Shown here: piece by piece, positions 1 to 5,687 of the stretch
Numbering within the stretch: the stretch's first letter is position 1
Layout: each line of letters starts with the position of its first letter
Assembly (NCBI GenBank): GCA_025997795.1
Contig: BNVB01000056.1
Location: 1 to 16,201 of the forward strand
Reading direction: 5' to 3'
DNA from: Spirochaetia bacterium
GTDB taxonomy: Bacteria > Spirochaetota > Spirochaetia > Treponematales > Breznakiellaceae
Length of the DNA: 16,201 nt
Position numbers and translations under genes: made by a program
Notes under the pieces: model-generated
What the model was told of the DNA's origin: nothing
Seen by the model: only the letters and a program-made list of their open reading frames with translations
Database searches by the model: none

Positions 1-12
1 ACTTCTATGGTC

Positions 13-42
13 AGAGAAAATCGGAAAAAAACGATTTTCTCT
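13..42. repeat. Perfect 11-bp inverted repeat (hairpin)
   Basis: AGAGAAAATCG at 13-23 and its exact reverse complement CGATTTTCTCT at 32-42 enclose an 8-base A-rich loop. The right arm runs into TTGACA (42-47), but no convincing -10 box follows at 16-18 bp. There is no T-run after the stem on the plus strand, so it is not a classic terminator. It may end a transcript entering from the left or be part of a protein-binding site; its function is unknown. Confidence 0.4.
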
Positions 43-66
43 TGACAAATAACATAGGAGGCGACT

Positions 67-187
67 AAGGCGCGCAAAGGAGAAGAGAAGACCTTCGGGG
101 CAATTCCATCATCTTCTCATCTTATTCGACTTAGCGGGTTTTTGTTGATTCAGTCCCCATTCAGGCGTAGATCAGCTTTCCACAAGG
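67..187 (+). repeat. Direct repeat copy A, left of the toxin gene
   Basis: This 121-bp stretch is repeated colinearly at 1124-1244, at a constant offset of 1057 bp. The copies share an exact 35-base block (67-101 with 1124-1158) and an exact 20-base block (146-165 with 1203-1222). Both continue into a similar 'tagatcag-tttccac' tail. The middle has diverged. The two copies bracket the nuclease-like gene in the same orientation. They look like a dispersed intergenic repeat family rather than coding DNA. Confidence 0.75.
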
Positions 188-257
188 TGCCGCCGTGCCG
201 GTGTACAGCTATTGCATATTGGGATAATATTCCAAATATGGTTCAAAGGGGTTGTCG

Positions 258-866
258 GTGCTGAATCCGCCAAAAGCTAAAACGAAGAATGAAAGGCTGA
301 AACAACAACAGGAGGAGAAGGAACAGCGCAGGCGTGAGAACAATTCCAAAAAAGCAAAAGCATTTGCAGACCAGGAATTTTCCGGCGAGAAATGGAAACC
401 GGTTAAAGGTGAAGAAAGAATATTTATCGCTTCCCGGAAGAAAACAGGGAAAAATTCAGGCTTTGAGGGCGAACTAAAGAACGCGCAGTTATTACGGAAT
501 CTAGGAAGCACGGTTTATTTTGTGCCTGAAAGCAGAAGTGAGCCAGGAACGAAATATGACGCTATCGTAAATGGGGTTAAATTTGAATTCAAAAATGTGG
601 GCGGAAACGCAAATACCCTTGAACACCAATTCTTACGGTCAAGAGGGCAGGCTCCTAATGTTTTTATCAATCTTGACACCTCAAGTTTGACACGGCGTGA
701 GATTATGTCAACTTTATATGGGGCCAGAAATAAGACCGAAACTGAAAAAAGCCACGGTTATGGTTACTACAACAAGTTTAAAGGCGGCAGGATTATTTTG
801 AAGATCAAGGGGCAAGAGAACCTTGTTTTCCTGAATGTAGACGACCTTAAGATATCTGGGAAATGA
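258..866 (+). CDS. Orphan CdiA-CT-like nuclease toxin domain protein
   Basis: About 202 residues, unrecognised as a whole. The C-terminal two thirds resemble the tRNA-nuclease domains found at the C-termini of CdiA-type polymorphic toxins and some phage head-morphogenesis proteins. The pattern is a helix with conserved acidic residues (FEGELKNAQLL), then 'VYFVPE', then KYDAIVNGVKFEFKN, which gives a D...ExK core typical of PD-(D/E)XK nucleases (D101, E110, K112 from this start). The first ~60 residues are very rich in Lys, Glu, Arg and Gln and resemble a linker or coiled coil. The frame is also open from TTG 252, but GTG 258 is preferred because AAAGGGG at 245-251 lies 6 nt upstream. No secretion signal, carrier module or neighbouring immunity gene was seen, so it is either a detached toxin module or a stand-alone enzyme. 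It sits between two direct repeats, which suggests gain as a cassette. Nuclease family is moderately sure; tRNA target is inference. Confidence 0.6.
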   Translation: MLNPPKAKTKNERLKQQQEEKEQRRRENNSKKAKAFADQEFSGEKWKPVKGEERIFIASRKKTGKNSGFEGELKNAQLLRNLGSTVYFVPESRSEPGTKYDAIVNGVKFEFKNVGGNANTLEHQFLRSRGQAPNVFINLDTSSLTRREIMSTLYGARNKTETEKSHGYGYYNKFKGGRIILKIKGQENLVFLNVDDLKISGK

Positions 867-1109
867 GGCCCCTGCGTAGGTATTCGACCGGCGAATAAAA
901 AAACCGGGCGCAGGACGTCCGGTTATGGTACGGGGGGGGATACGCCACCATATAGATGGCAGAGGCAAAACCTCCATCCCAACCTCGCATATTAAACATA
1001 ACCCATTTCAGGGATGATGTCAAGCGTTTTTGTGGAATTTTTGAATAGCCCGGTTAATTTATTACCGCAAAGCCGCGCTGCCGAAACTGAGGCTCCTAAG
1101 AATTTTTTA
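867..1109. other. Gap with no gene; small branched fold possible
   Basis: No open frame here looks coding. At 937-980 the plus strand can fold as a small junction: GGGAT (937-941) with ATCCC (976-980), CCAT (948-951) with ATGG (956-959), and GAGG (962-965) with CCTC (971-974). Stems are only 4-5 bp, so this is weak. Nothing else was seen except a G-run at 932-939. Confidence 0.25.
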
Positions 1110-1244
1110 CCGCAAAGGCGCCGAAGGCGCGCAAAGGAGAAGAGAAGACCTTCGGGGCTATCCTTCATCTTCCTTATTCGCCTTCGACTTTGCGGTTTTT
1201 GCTGATTCAGTCCCCATTCAGGTCTAGATCAGTTTTCCACGAGG
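1110..1244 (+). repeat. Direct repeat copy B with terminator-like stem
   Basis: The 121-bp part at 1124-1244 matches copy A at 67-187. This copy also holds a long imperfect inverted repeat: CCGCAAAGGCGCCGAAGGCG (1110-1129) pairs with CGCCTTCGACTTTGCGG (1179-1195), followed directly by TTTTT. It could therefore act as a terminator or RNA processing site on the plus strand downstream of the toxin gene. The 'CCGCAAAGGCGC' style of sequence resembles dispersed intergenic repeats seen in many bacteria. A frame of 63 codons across it (1014-1205) is not believed. Confidence 0.65.
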
Positions 1245-1334
1245 AACCGCCCTTATGTACAAAAGGAAGCGCCGTTACTGCACAAAGCTGCAGTCCCGGC
1301 CCTTCCCTTCACACTTCAAACTTCCCCCCTCTTT

Positions 1335-1350
1335 CCCCTCGTTAGAGGGG
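1335..1350 (-). terminator. Stem-loop just after the lipoprotein gene
   Basis: CCCCTC (1335-1340) and GAGGGG (1345-1350) pair around a GTTA loop. The stem can extend through CTTT (1331-1334) with AAAG (1352-1355) past a bulged C. It lies 8 nt beyond the stop codon of the minus-strand lipoprotein gene, a good position for a terminator or 3'-end stabiliser. No U-run follows on the minus strand, so intrinsic termination is uncertain. Confidence 0.4.
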
Positions 1351-1357
1351 CAAAGGG

Positions 1358-3082
1358 TTAAAAAGACCGAACGGCCCGTACATAACAATTTGTATCAACA
1401 GTCTTGGTGGCTGGGCCCGGGTCGCCAGAGATGAAACTATGAAGCCATGCCATATAAATATTACCGTACTCGGAAGAAGACCAGTATCTACAATCGACGG
1501 TGGTCAACCCTATAGTAGCGCTCTCGGCAATCATCGCGGCAAGCTCGTCCTTACTCGGCAGGAACCAGTCAGTATAGCCTCCTGTCGTTAAAGAGTTACA
1601 CGCCGCCGCCGCCATTGCCGCCGGATCTACCCCCAGTATTAGGGCAGTATTTGCCTTACCGGTTCCTATAGCGGTTCCCGTCCCCGGTACACCAGAAGAG
1701 TACGCAGGGCCATTTGCCCACGCGAAAGTCCCCGGAATATCCTCCGGTGCGGCTTCAAGGTATTTCCAGTCACCGGTTCCGGTATTATAGAAGATTTTCC
1801 CCCCTGCCGGTCCGGTGTCGCCTATGTTCCATCCGGTAACTGCCACAGTTGGGGTGGACGTAACGCTTCCACTGTATCCGGAGCGTTTTACCTCTACGGT
1901 GATTGTGGATCCTTCATCATCGGCAACCATTCTATATGTTGAAGCGGTAGCGTCGCTTATGTTGGTGCCGCCCCGTTTCCATTGGTAGGTGATGGTTCCG
2001 GTTCCGCCAAGACTGCCGGTATTTGCGTTGAGGGTACGGCCAGTCTGTACGGACCCTCCGGTAACGGTAATGCTTACCGTGCCTGTGGGGGCACCTATGG
2101 CTTGCGCGACGGTATAAGTCAGCGTAAAGACGAGGGTCGTGCCGGGGGTGCCGGTGATTGCCGCCGTGGGGCTGCCGGCGCTGAACTTAGCCTGTATAGC
2201 CGCTGGGTTAATCGCCGTCCCCGTGAAGGTGTAGCCTGCGGTTGCGGTCAGTGTAATTGTGGCCACGGCGGATGTACCGTACACATATTTGCCGCTCGTA
2301 AGGCCGCTTGTCCAGGCAAAGCTGCCGGCGCTGTAGCCGGTGGCTGCGGATATGGCGGCATTCGTTGTATCCGCGTCATGGACCGGCGCGGTGATGTCGG
2401 TGACGGCGTCGAGGGTGTCAATAACAGTGGGGGGCGGCGGAGGGGGTACGAGTACCGTTACCGTTGCCGTACTGTTATAAGAACCAGAGCTTGCCGTAAC
2501 GGTAAGCGTTGCCGAGGTTTCTGCCGTATCCACGGTGAGCTTGCCGGTTCCGTCAATAGTGGTGGTTGTCGAGGCAGCACCCGTAAGATTCCAGGCAACT
2601 GCAGCGCCGGGTAGTTTGATAAGCTTTGCTTGAAAATCATAAACATCACCAGGGCTTAGTGTAACAGCAGAGGGGGTAACAAATACACCGGTTTTCATGT
2701 ACACATATATCTGTTCCGGGTTATTCTGGCCCGCTTTGACATCTATCGTTTGGGAGCCTTCGGCATATAATACATCGCCATGGTACGACTTTACCGTTAC
2801 CTGCCAGGTACCGGGTATAAGCTGAACGGTAATGCTGGTTTGTCCATAAGCCTCCACTTTTTTACTGCCGGGGCCGGAGAATTCTATTTCATGCCGCAGC
2901 GATCCCAGGACAGCATCGGTCGGCGGCAATTCCATTACCGAATATCCGCCGCTGCCGCCGCCCAAGAAAAGGGTAATAGTTCCTGGACCGCCGCCGGTGG
3001 GGATGGAACACGAGGAAAGTACGAATGTTACCAGTGTGATCGTCAACAAAGTTGACACCAGCGCCGCTTGTTTTTTGTCCAT
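1358..3082 (-). CDS. Surface lipoprotein: Ig-like repeats plus DUF1566
   Basis: 574 residues. A lipoprotein signal peptide ends in the lipobox LSSC, with lipidated Cys25, followed by a Gly/Ser-rich tether. Residues ~130-212 look like a bacterial Ig-like (Big_2) fold (VTPSAVTLSPGD ... ATLTVTASSG). A six-proline linker follows at 213-218. Residues ~225-325 form a second beta-rich repeat (YTFTGTAINPAAI), and ~335-416 a third with YQWKRGGTNIS and GSTITVEVKRSGYSG. Residues ~418-574 are a DUF1566 (Lcl C-terminal) domain, with GDTGPAGGKIFY, WFLPSKDELAAM, YWSSSE and a terminal RAVR. Such proteins are probably displayed on the cell surface; binding partners are unknown. The ATG start is supported by TTCCTT at 3088-3093 (AAGGAA on the coding strand). 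The gene is monocistronic and divergent from the LacI gene. High confidence in architecture, none in a specific role. Confidence 0.88.
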   Translation of the reverse strand: MDKKQAALVSTLLTITLVTFVLSSCSIPTGGGPGTITLFLGGGSGGYSVMELPPTDAVLGSLRHEIEFSGPGSKKVEAYGQTSITVQLIPGTWQVTVKSYHGDVLYAEGSQTIDVKAGQNNPEQIYVYMKTGVFVTPSAVTLSPGDVYDFQAKLIKLPGAAVAWNLTGAASTTTTIDGTGKLTVDTAETSATLTVTASSGSYNSTATVTVLVPPPPPPTVIDTLDAVTDITAPVHDADTTNAAISAATGYSAGSFAWTSGLTSGKYVYGTSAVATITLTATAGYTFTGTAINPAAIQAKFSAGSPTAAITGTPGTTLVFTLTYTVAQAIGAPTGTVSITVTGGSVQTGRTLNANTGSLGGTGTITYQWKRGGTNISDATASTYRMVADDEGSTITVEVKRSGYSGSVTSTPTVAVTGWNIGDTGPAGGKIFYNTGTGDWKYLEAAPEDIPGTFAWANGPAYSSGVPGTGTAIGTGKANTALILGVDPAAMAAAACNSLTTGGYTDWFLPSKDELAAMIAESATIGLTTVDCRYWSSSEYGNIYMAWLHSFISGDPGPATKTVDTNCYVRAVRSF

Positions 3083-3115
3083 GATTTTTCCTTATATTTG
3101 CTGTATCTGCTGTAT

Positions 3116-3144
3116 ATTCTATCCCGTAACGGTGCATAAAAAAG
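3116..3144 (-). promoter_or_regulatory. Possible promoter of the lipoprotein gene
   Basis: On the minus strand TAGAAT (3116-3121) matches the -10 consensus at five of six positions. The hexamer 17 bp upstream is CTTTTT (3139-3144), a poor -35. The first of three palindromes starts directly upstream at 3145, which would suit a promoter helped by an activator. Inference from position and consensus only. Confidence 0.35.
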
Positions 3145-3221
3145 TAGGGTAGACCATAATTCGTACAAAAAAAGGTAGGGTAGACCCTAATTCGTGCAAA
3201 ATGAACCTATGGTAGACCCTA
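3145..3221. promoter_or_regulatory. Three phased 14-bp palindromes (candidate operators)
   Basis: The middle site TAGGGTAGACCCTA (3176-3189) is a perfect palindrome with a 2-bp centre. The sites TAGGGTAGACCATA (3145-3158) and TATGGTAGACCCTA (3208-3221) each have one mismatch. Centres are 31 and 32 bp apart, about three helical turns, so all three face the same side of DNA. Flanking 'ATTCGT.CAAAA' is also shared by the first two, giving a 31-bp tandem repeat. They lie between the divergent lipoprotein and LacI genes, immediately upstream of the likely lipoprotein promoter. The binding protein is unknown; the motif is unlike the operator at 4487-4504. Confidence 0.6.
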
Positions 3222-3287
3222 AAAAATGAAGATTATAAGGGAATTTGCGGCAGGCCGGGCATAAAGTACGCCCAAACTGCTGCCGCC

Positions 3288-3311
3288 GATCAGCGCCGAT
3301 CACCGCTGATC
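3288..3311. promoter_or_regulatory. Inverted repeat upstream of the LacI gene
   Basis: GATCAGCG (3288-3295) and CGCTGATC (3304-3311) are exact reverse complements around an 8-base spacer that itself contains GATCA. TTGACA follows at 3314-3319, with TATCAT at 3335-3340 (15-bp spacing, short). A start site there would fall within the ribosome binding site region (AAAGGAT, 3341-3347), so that promoter is doubtful. The inverted repeat could be an autoregulatory site or a hairpin. Confidence 0.35.
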
Positions 3312-3351
3312 ACTTGACATGATTTTATCAAAAATATCATAAAGGATATCT

Positions 3352-4383
3352 ATGGCAACGATAAGTGATGTCGCAAAATTGGCAAATGTCTCGAAAATGA
3401 CTGTTTCCCGGGTTATAAACAACAGCGGATATGTAAAAAAAGAGACCCGCACTGTTGTTCTTGCAGCCATAGATGAATTGCATTTCCGTCCCAGCATGAT
3501 AGCCAAAAGCCTTGTGACCAAGCAAAGCCATGTTATCGCCCATGTGATGCTGGATATTTCGGACCCCTTTAACAATTTAGTAAGCCGCGGTTTGGAAGAT
3601 TACTGCTACCAGCACGGGTACATAACGATGATCTGCGACGCCCACACCAAAACCCGCGAACAGGACTATATCAACATGTTTATCGACCGGAACATTGACG
3701 GCGTGGTAATCCAGCAGCTGGCAATCACCCAAAAACAGGTACAAATGCTGGAACAGGCCGGTGTTATGTGCGTACTGCTGGATAATGAAAAAGATCCCGG
3801 TGATGTTTATAGTGTAAATACCAATCATTATCTTGGCGCAATGATGGCGGTTGATTACCTTGCGTCCAAAGGGCATAAACGGATCGGCTGCATTCATGGG
3901 GTCCTCAAGCGGCCGGAAGGGGACAATTTACCCTACATTGATACCTTCCAGTATAGCGCCTGGCAGCAGCGGACTCAGGGTTTTCTTGACAGTATCCGCA
4001 ATCATGGACTGTATAATGGTTATATCTACGCCGGCAACGGCCTGGAAGCGGCTGCTCAGGGGTGTATCCCTCCGATACTGGATTCCATTTTGAAAACGAA
4101 AAATCGCCCAACGGCAATTTATTGTGAAAATGACATTATGGCCATAACCTTGATGAACGCCATGACCGAGCGGGGACTGAAAGCGCCCGACGACCTGGCA
4201 ATAGTGGGCCACGACGGTCTGTCTCTTTGCCGTATTCTCCATCCCTATATTACTACCATTGGCCAGCCCCGCTACGACATGGGTTTCAAATCCGCCGCCA
4301 TGCTGATAGAACGGCTCGAAAACGCCGATGTTCCCAAAACGCTGCTTTTGGAGCCGAAACTGATTGCAGGGGAGACAGCCTGA
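3352..4383 (+). CDS. LacI-family transcriptional regulator
   Basis: 343 residues, normal family length. The N-terminal helix-turn-helix at residues ~3-24 (ISDVAKLANVSKMTVSRVIN) is followed by a hinge region (FRPSMIAKSL, ~46-54). A periplasmic-binding-protein-like sensor domain covers ~60-340, including ISDPFNNLVSRGLED, NIDGVVIQQ, KGHKRIGCIHG, YCENDIMAITLMNA and LAIVGHDG. LacI proteins usually repress sugar genes until a sugar or sugar phosphate binds the C-terminal domain. Here it lies directly upstream of an ABC sugar operon whose promoter carries a perfect LacI-type palindrome, so repression of that operon is the likely job. Start ATG with AAAGGAT 5 nt upstream. It is followed by a hairpin and a separate promoter, so it is probably its own transcript. 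Effector unknown. Confidence 0.92.
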   Translation: MATISDVAKLANVSKMTVSRVINNSGYVKKETRTVVLAAIDELHFRPSMIAKSLVTKQSHVIAHVMLDISDPFNNLVSRGLEDYCYQHGYITMICDAHTKTREQDYINMFIDRNIDGVVIQQLAITQKQVQMLEQAGVMCVLLDNEKDPGDVYSVNTNHYLGAMMAVDYLASKGHKRIGCIHGVLKRPEGDNLPYIDTFQYSAWQQRTQGFLDSIRNHGLYNGYIYAGNGLEAAAQGCIPPILDSILKTKNRPTAIYCENDIMAITLMNAMTERGLKAPDDLAIVGHDGLSLCRILHPYITTIGQPRYDMGFKSAAMLIERLENADVPKTLLLEPKLIAGETA

Positions 4384-4391
4384 ACCTGAGC

Positions 4392-4420
4392 CAGTTCCAA
4401 AATGTCAGATTTTGGAACTG
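4392..4420 (+). terminator. Perfect 12-bp stem-loop after the LacI gene
   Basis: CAGTTCCAAAAT (4392-4403) and ATTTTGGAACTG (4409-4420) pair perfectly around GTCAG. The stem begins 9 nt after the LacI stop codon and ends before the operon promoter, as expected of a terminator separating the regulator from the operon. No T-run follows (CTATAAAATAACG), so termination would not be of the standard intrinsic type. Confidence 0.5.
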
Positions 4421-4453
4421 CTATAAAATAACGAAAAAAATAAGAAATTTTGC

Positions 4454-4482
4454 TTGACAACCGGGAAAAGTAGGTTTATCAT
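4454..4482 (+). promoter_or_regulatory. Sigma-70-type promoter of the ABC operon
   Basis: TTGACA at 4454-4459 is a perfect -35. Exactly 17 bp later TATCAT (4477-4482) matches the -10 consensus at five of six positions. The predicted start site (~4489) falls in the palindrome at 4487-4504, and the first gene starts at 4566 after a ~75-nt leader with AGAGGAG at 4551-4557. Confidence 0.8.
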
Positions 4483-4486
4483 TATT

Positions 4487-4504
4487 TATGTTACCGGTAA
4501 CATA
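4487..4504. promoter_or_regulatory. LacI-type operator at the transcription start
   Basis: TATGTTACCGGTAACATA is a perfect 18-bp palindrome with the central CG typical of LacI/GalR-family operators. It begins 4 bp after the -10 box, so a bound repressor would cover the start site. The LacI gene immediately upstream is the obvious candidate to bind it. Confidence 0.85.
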
Positions 4505-4565
4505 TTTTGCTATACATAAAGGGCCGTATGGCTTTTTATTATATAAACCAAAGAGGAGTAACGGA

Positions 4566-5579
4566 ATGAAAAAAAATCTATTTATGGTTATGCTGCTGAT
4601 TGTTGCATTGGCGCTGACACTGGCCGGATGTAAGAATCGGGGCGGCGGCAGTACAACAGCAGACGACGGCACCAAAATCGGGGTCAGCATCATGGAACTT
4701 ACAGCTTATACCTGGTATCTGGGTGTTATTGACGGCTGTAATCAATGGGCACAGGAAAATCCGGATGCGAAGGTTACCTTTCAATTCGAAGATTCCAAAT
4801 CCGATGTTTCTACCATGCTGAATAACATCGACAATCTGATAACCGCCGGTTCAAAGGGCATTATCCTCTTTCCGGCTGATGCATCTTCTGCCATTCCCGT
4901 GGTAAAACAGTACACTGCCCAGGGCATCCCCTTTGTAATCGGCGATTATGCCCAGCAGCCTGAAAGCCCTGCCGACGCCGTATGGAAAACCTTTGTGGGT
5001 CATGACATGACAGCCCTTGGTGAAAGTTCCGGACGGGTCGCGGTAGATTATCTTAAGACCCTTGGCAAGACTGACCCTGTATGCCTCTTTATTACCCGTC
5101 CTACTTCCGGGCAGGTTTCGGTTGACCGCTTTGAAGGATTTAAGAAAGTTGTTCTTGCGTCCTTTCCCAATGCAAGGATAATTGAAGAAGGCGATACCGG
5201 CGCAGGCAGCCGGGCTTCCTCCCAGGATTTGATGGAAAATGTCCTGCAGCGGGAACCGCTTATTGATGTAGTTTCCGGTCACAATGATGCCGAAGTTATC
5301 GGCGCTTACAATGCTGCGGTTTCTCAAAACAGAACAACGATTAAATTCATCGGCATTGCCGGCGATAAAGATGTACTTGGTTATATCACCAACGGCAACG
5401 CCGCCTGGATAGGCGAAGTTTTGCAGGATCCGGTGGTGCTTGGTCATACCGCAATGGACGCCATGTGGAATTCGCTCCAGGGCAAAGAGCTGCCGCCGAA
5501 ATACGATCTGCCCCAGCCCGAAGCGATTACCCCTGCGAATGTTTCAAATTACAACTGGCAGACCTGGTCCTGGCTGTAG
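4566..5579 (+). CDS. Sugar ABC transporter substrate-binding lipoprotein
   Basis: 337 residues from ATG 4566. The frame is open from an ATG at 4488, but that lies inside the operator at the transcription start. ATG 4566 has a ribosome binding site (AGAGGAG, 4551-4557) and opens a proper lipoprotein signal (MKKNLF ... LTLAGC, lipidated Cys22). The mature part is a ribose/galactose-type periplasmic binding protein (Peripla_BP_4): KIGVSIMELTAYTWYLGVIDG, a central GSKGIILFPADASSAIPVV strand-helix, GIPFVIGDY, VSGHNDAEVIGAYNAA, IKFIGIAGDKDVLGYI and a C-terminal hinge strand. It would capture the sugar outside the cytoplasmic membrane and hand it to the permease and ATPase encoded downstream. First gene of the operon; a strong hairpin follows it. 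Ligand not predictable. Confidence 0.92.
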   Translation: MKKNLFMVMLLIVALALTLAGCKNRGGGSTTADDGTKIGVSIMELTAYTWYLGVIDGCNQWAQENPDAKVTFQFEDSKSDVSTMLNNIDNLITAGSKGIILFPADASSAIPVVKQYTAQGIPFVIGDYAQQPESPADAVWKTFVGHDMTALGESSGRVAVDYLKTLGKTDPVCLFITRPTSGQVSVDRFEGFKKVVLASFPNARIIEEGDTGAGSRASSQDLMENVLQREPLIDVVSGHNDAEVIGAYNAAVSQNRTTIKFIGIAGDKDVLGYITNGNAAWIGEVLQDPVVLGHTAMDAMWNSLQGKELPPKYDLPQPEAITPANVSNYNWQTWSWL

Positions 5580-5623
5580 ACTTTAATCTATAGAAGGAGC
5601 TGGGGCCATGTTGGTATAGCAAT

Positions 5624-5657
5624 TTCGGAGCGGAGGGCTGCTGCTCTCCGTTCCGGA
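5624..5657 (+). promoter_or_regulatory. Strong intercistronic stem-loop
   Basis: TTCGGAGCGGAG (5624-5635) pairs over 12 positions, two of them G-U, with CTCCGTTCCGGA (5646-5657). The loop bases GGC/GCT add up to three more pairs. There is no U-run after it. It lies between the binding-protein and ATPase genes, where many sugar operons use a stem to stabilise the binding-protein mRNA and lower expression of the transport proteins. Just upstream a strong ribosome binding site (AGAAGGAG, 5592-5599) precedes ATG 5608, which stops after three codons (Met-Leu-Val). Confidence 0.6.
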
Positions 5658-5687
5658 TCTCAAATCTTAATGAATATTATTTGTTCC

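Noticed and set aside
42..70. Promoter starting with TTGACA at 42-47
   Set aside because: No -10-like hexamer occurs 16-18 bp downstream, and the -35 overlaps a hairpin arm.
1014..1205. A 63-codon frame downstream of the toxin gene as a possible immunity gene
   Set aside because: It runs through the repeat and its inverted arms, is extremely Arg-rich, and has no fitting ribosome binding site.
67..1244. Integron attC sites around a gene cassette
   Set aside because: The flanking repeats have an inverted structure in part, but no GTTRRRY/RYYYAAC core sites could be found at suitable positions.
1982..2614. A 210-codon plus-strand open frame
   Set aside because: It is antisense to the repeat part of the lipoprotein gene, is Gly/Arg/Cys-rich with no recognisable domain, and reflects the GC-biased codons of the opposite strand.
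3144..3205. CRISPR-like array from the 31-bp tandem repeat
   Set aside because: There are only two full units and one partial with no spacers; the internal palindromes and promoter position fit regulatory sites better.
3314..3340. TTGACA/TATCAT as the LacI gene promoter
   Set aside because: The 15-bp spacing is short and the start site would fall in or after the ribosome binding site, so it was not listed as a promoter.
4488..4565. N-terminal extension of the binding protein from ATG 4488
   Set aside because: That ATG lies inside the operator at the predicted transcription start with no ribosome binding site, and would bury the lipoprotein signal peptide 26 residues inside.
4851..5447. A 198-codon minus-strand frame opposite the binding-protein gene
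   Set aside because: It is a shadow of a clearly coding plus-strand gene with no recognisable family.
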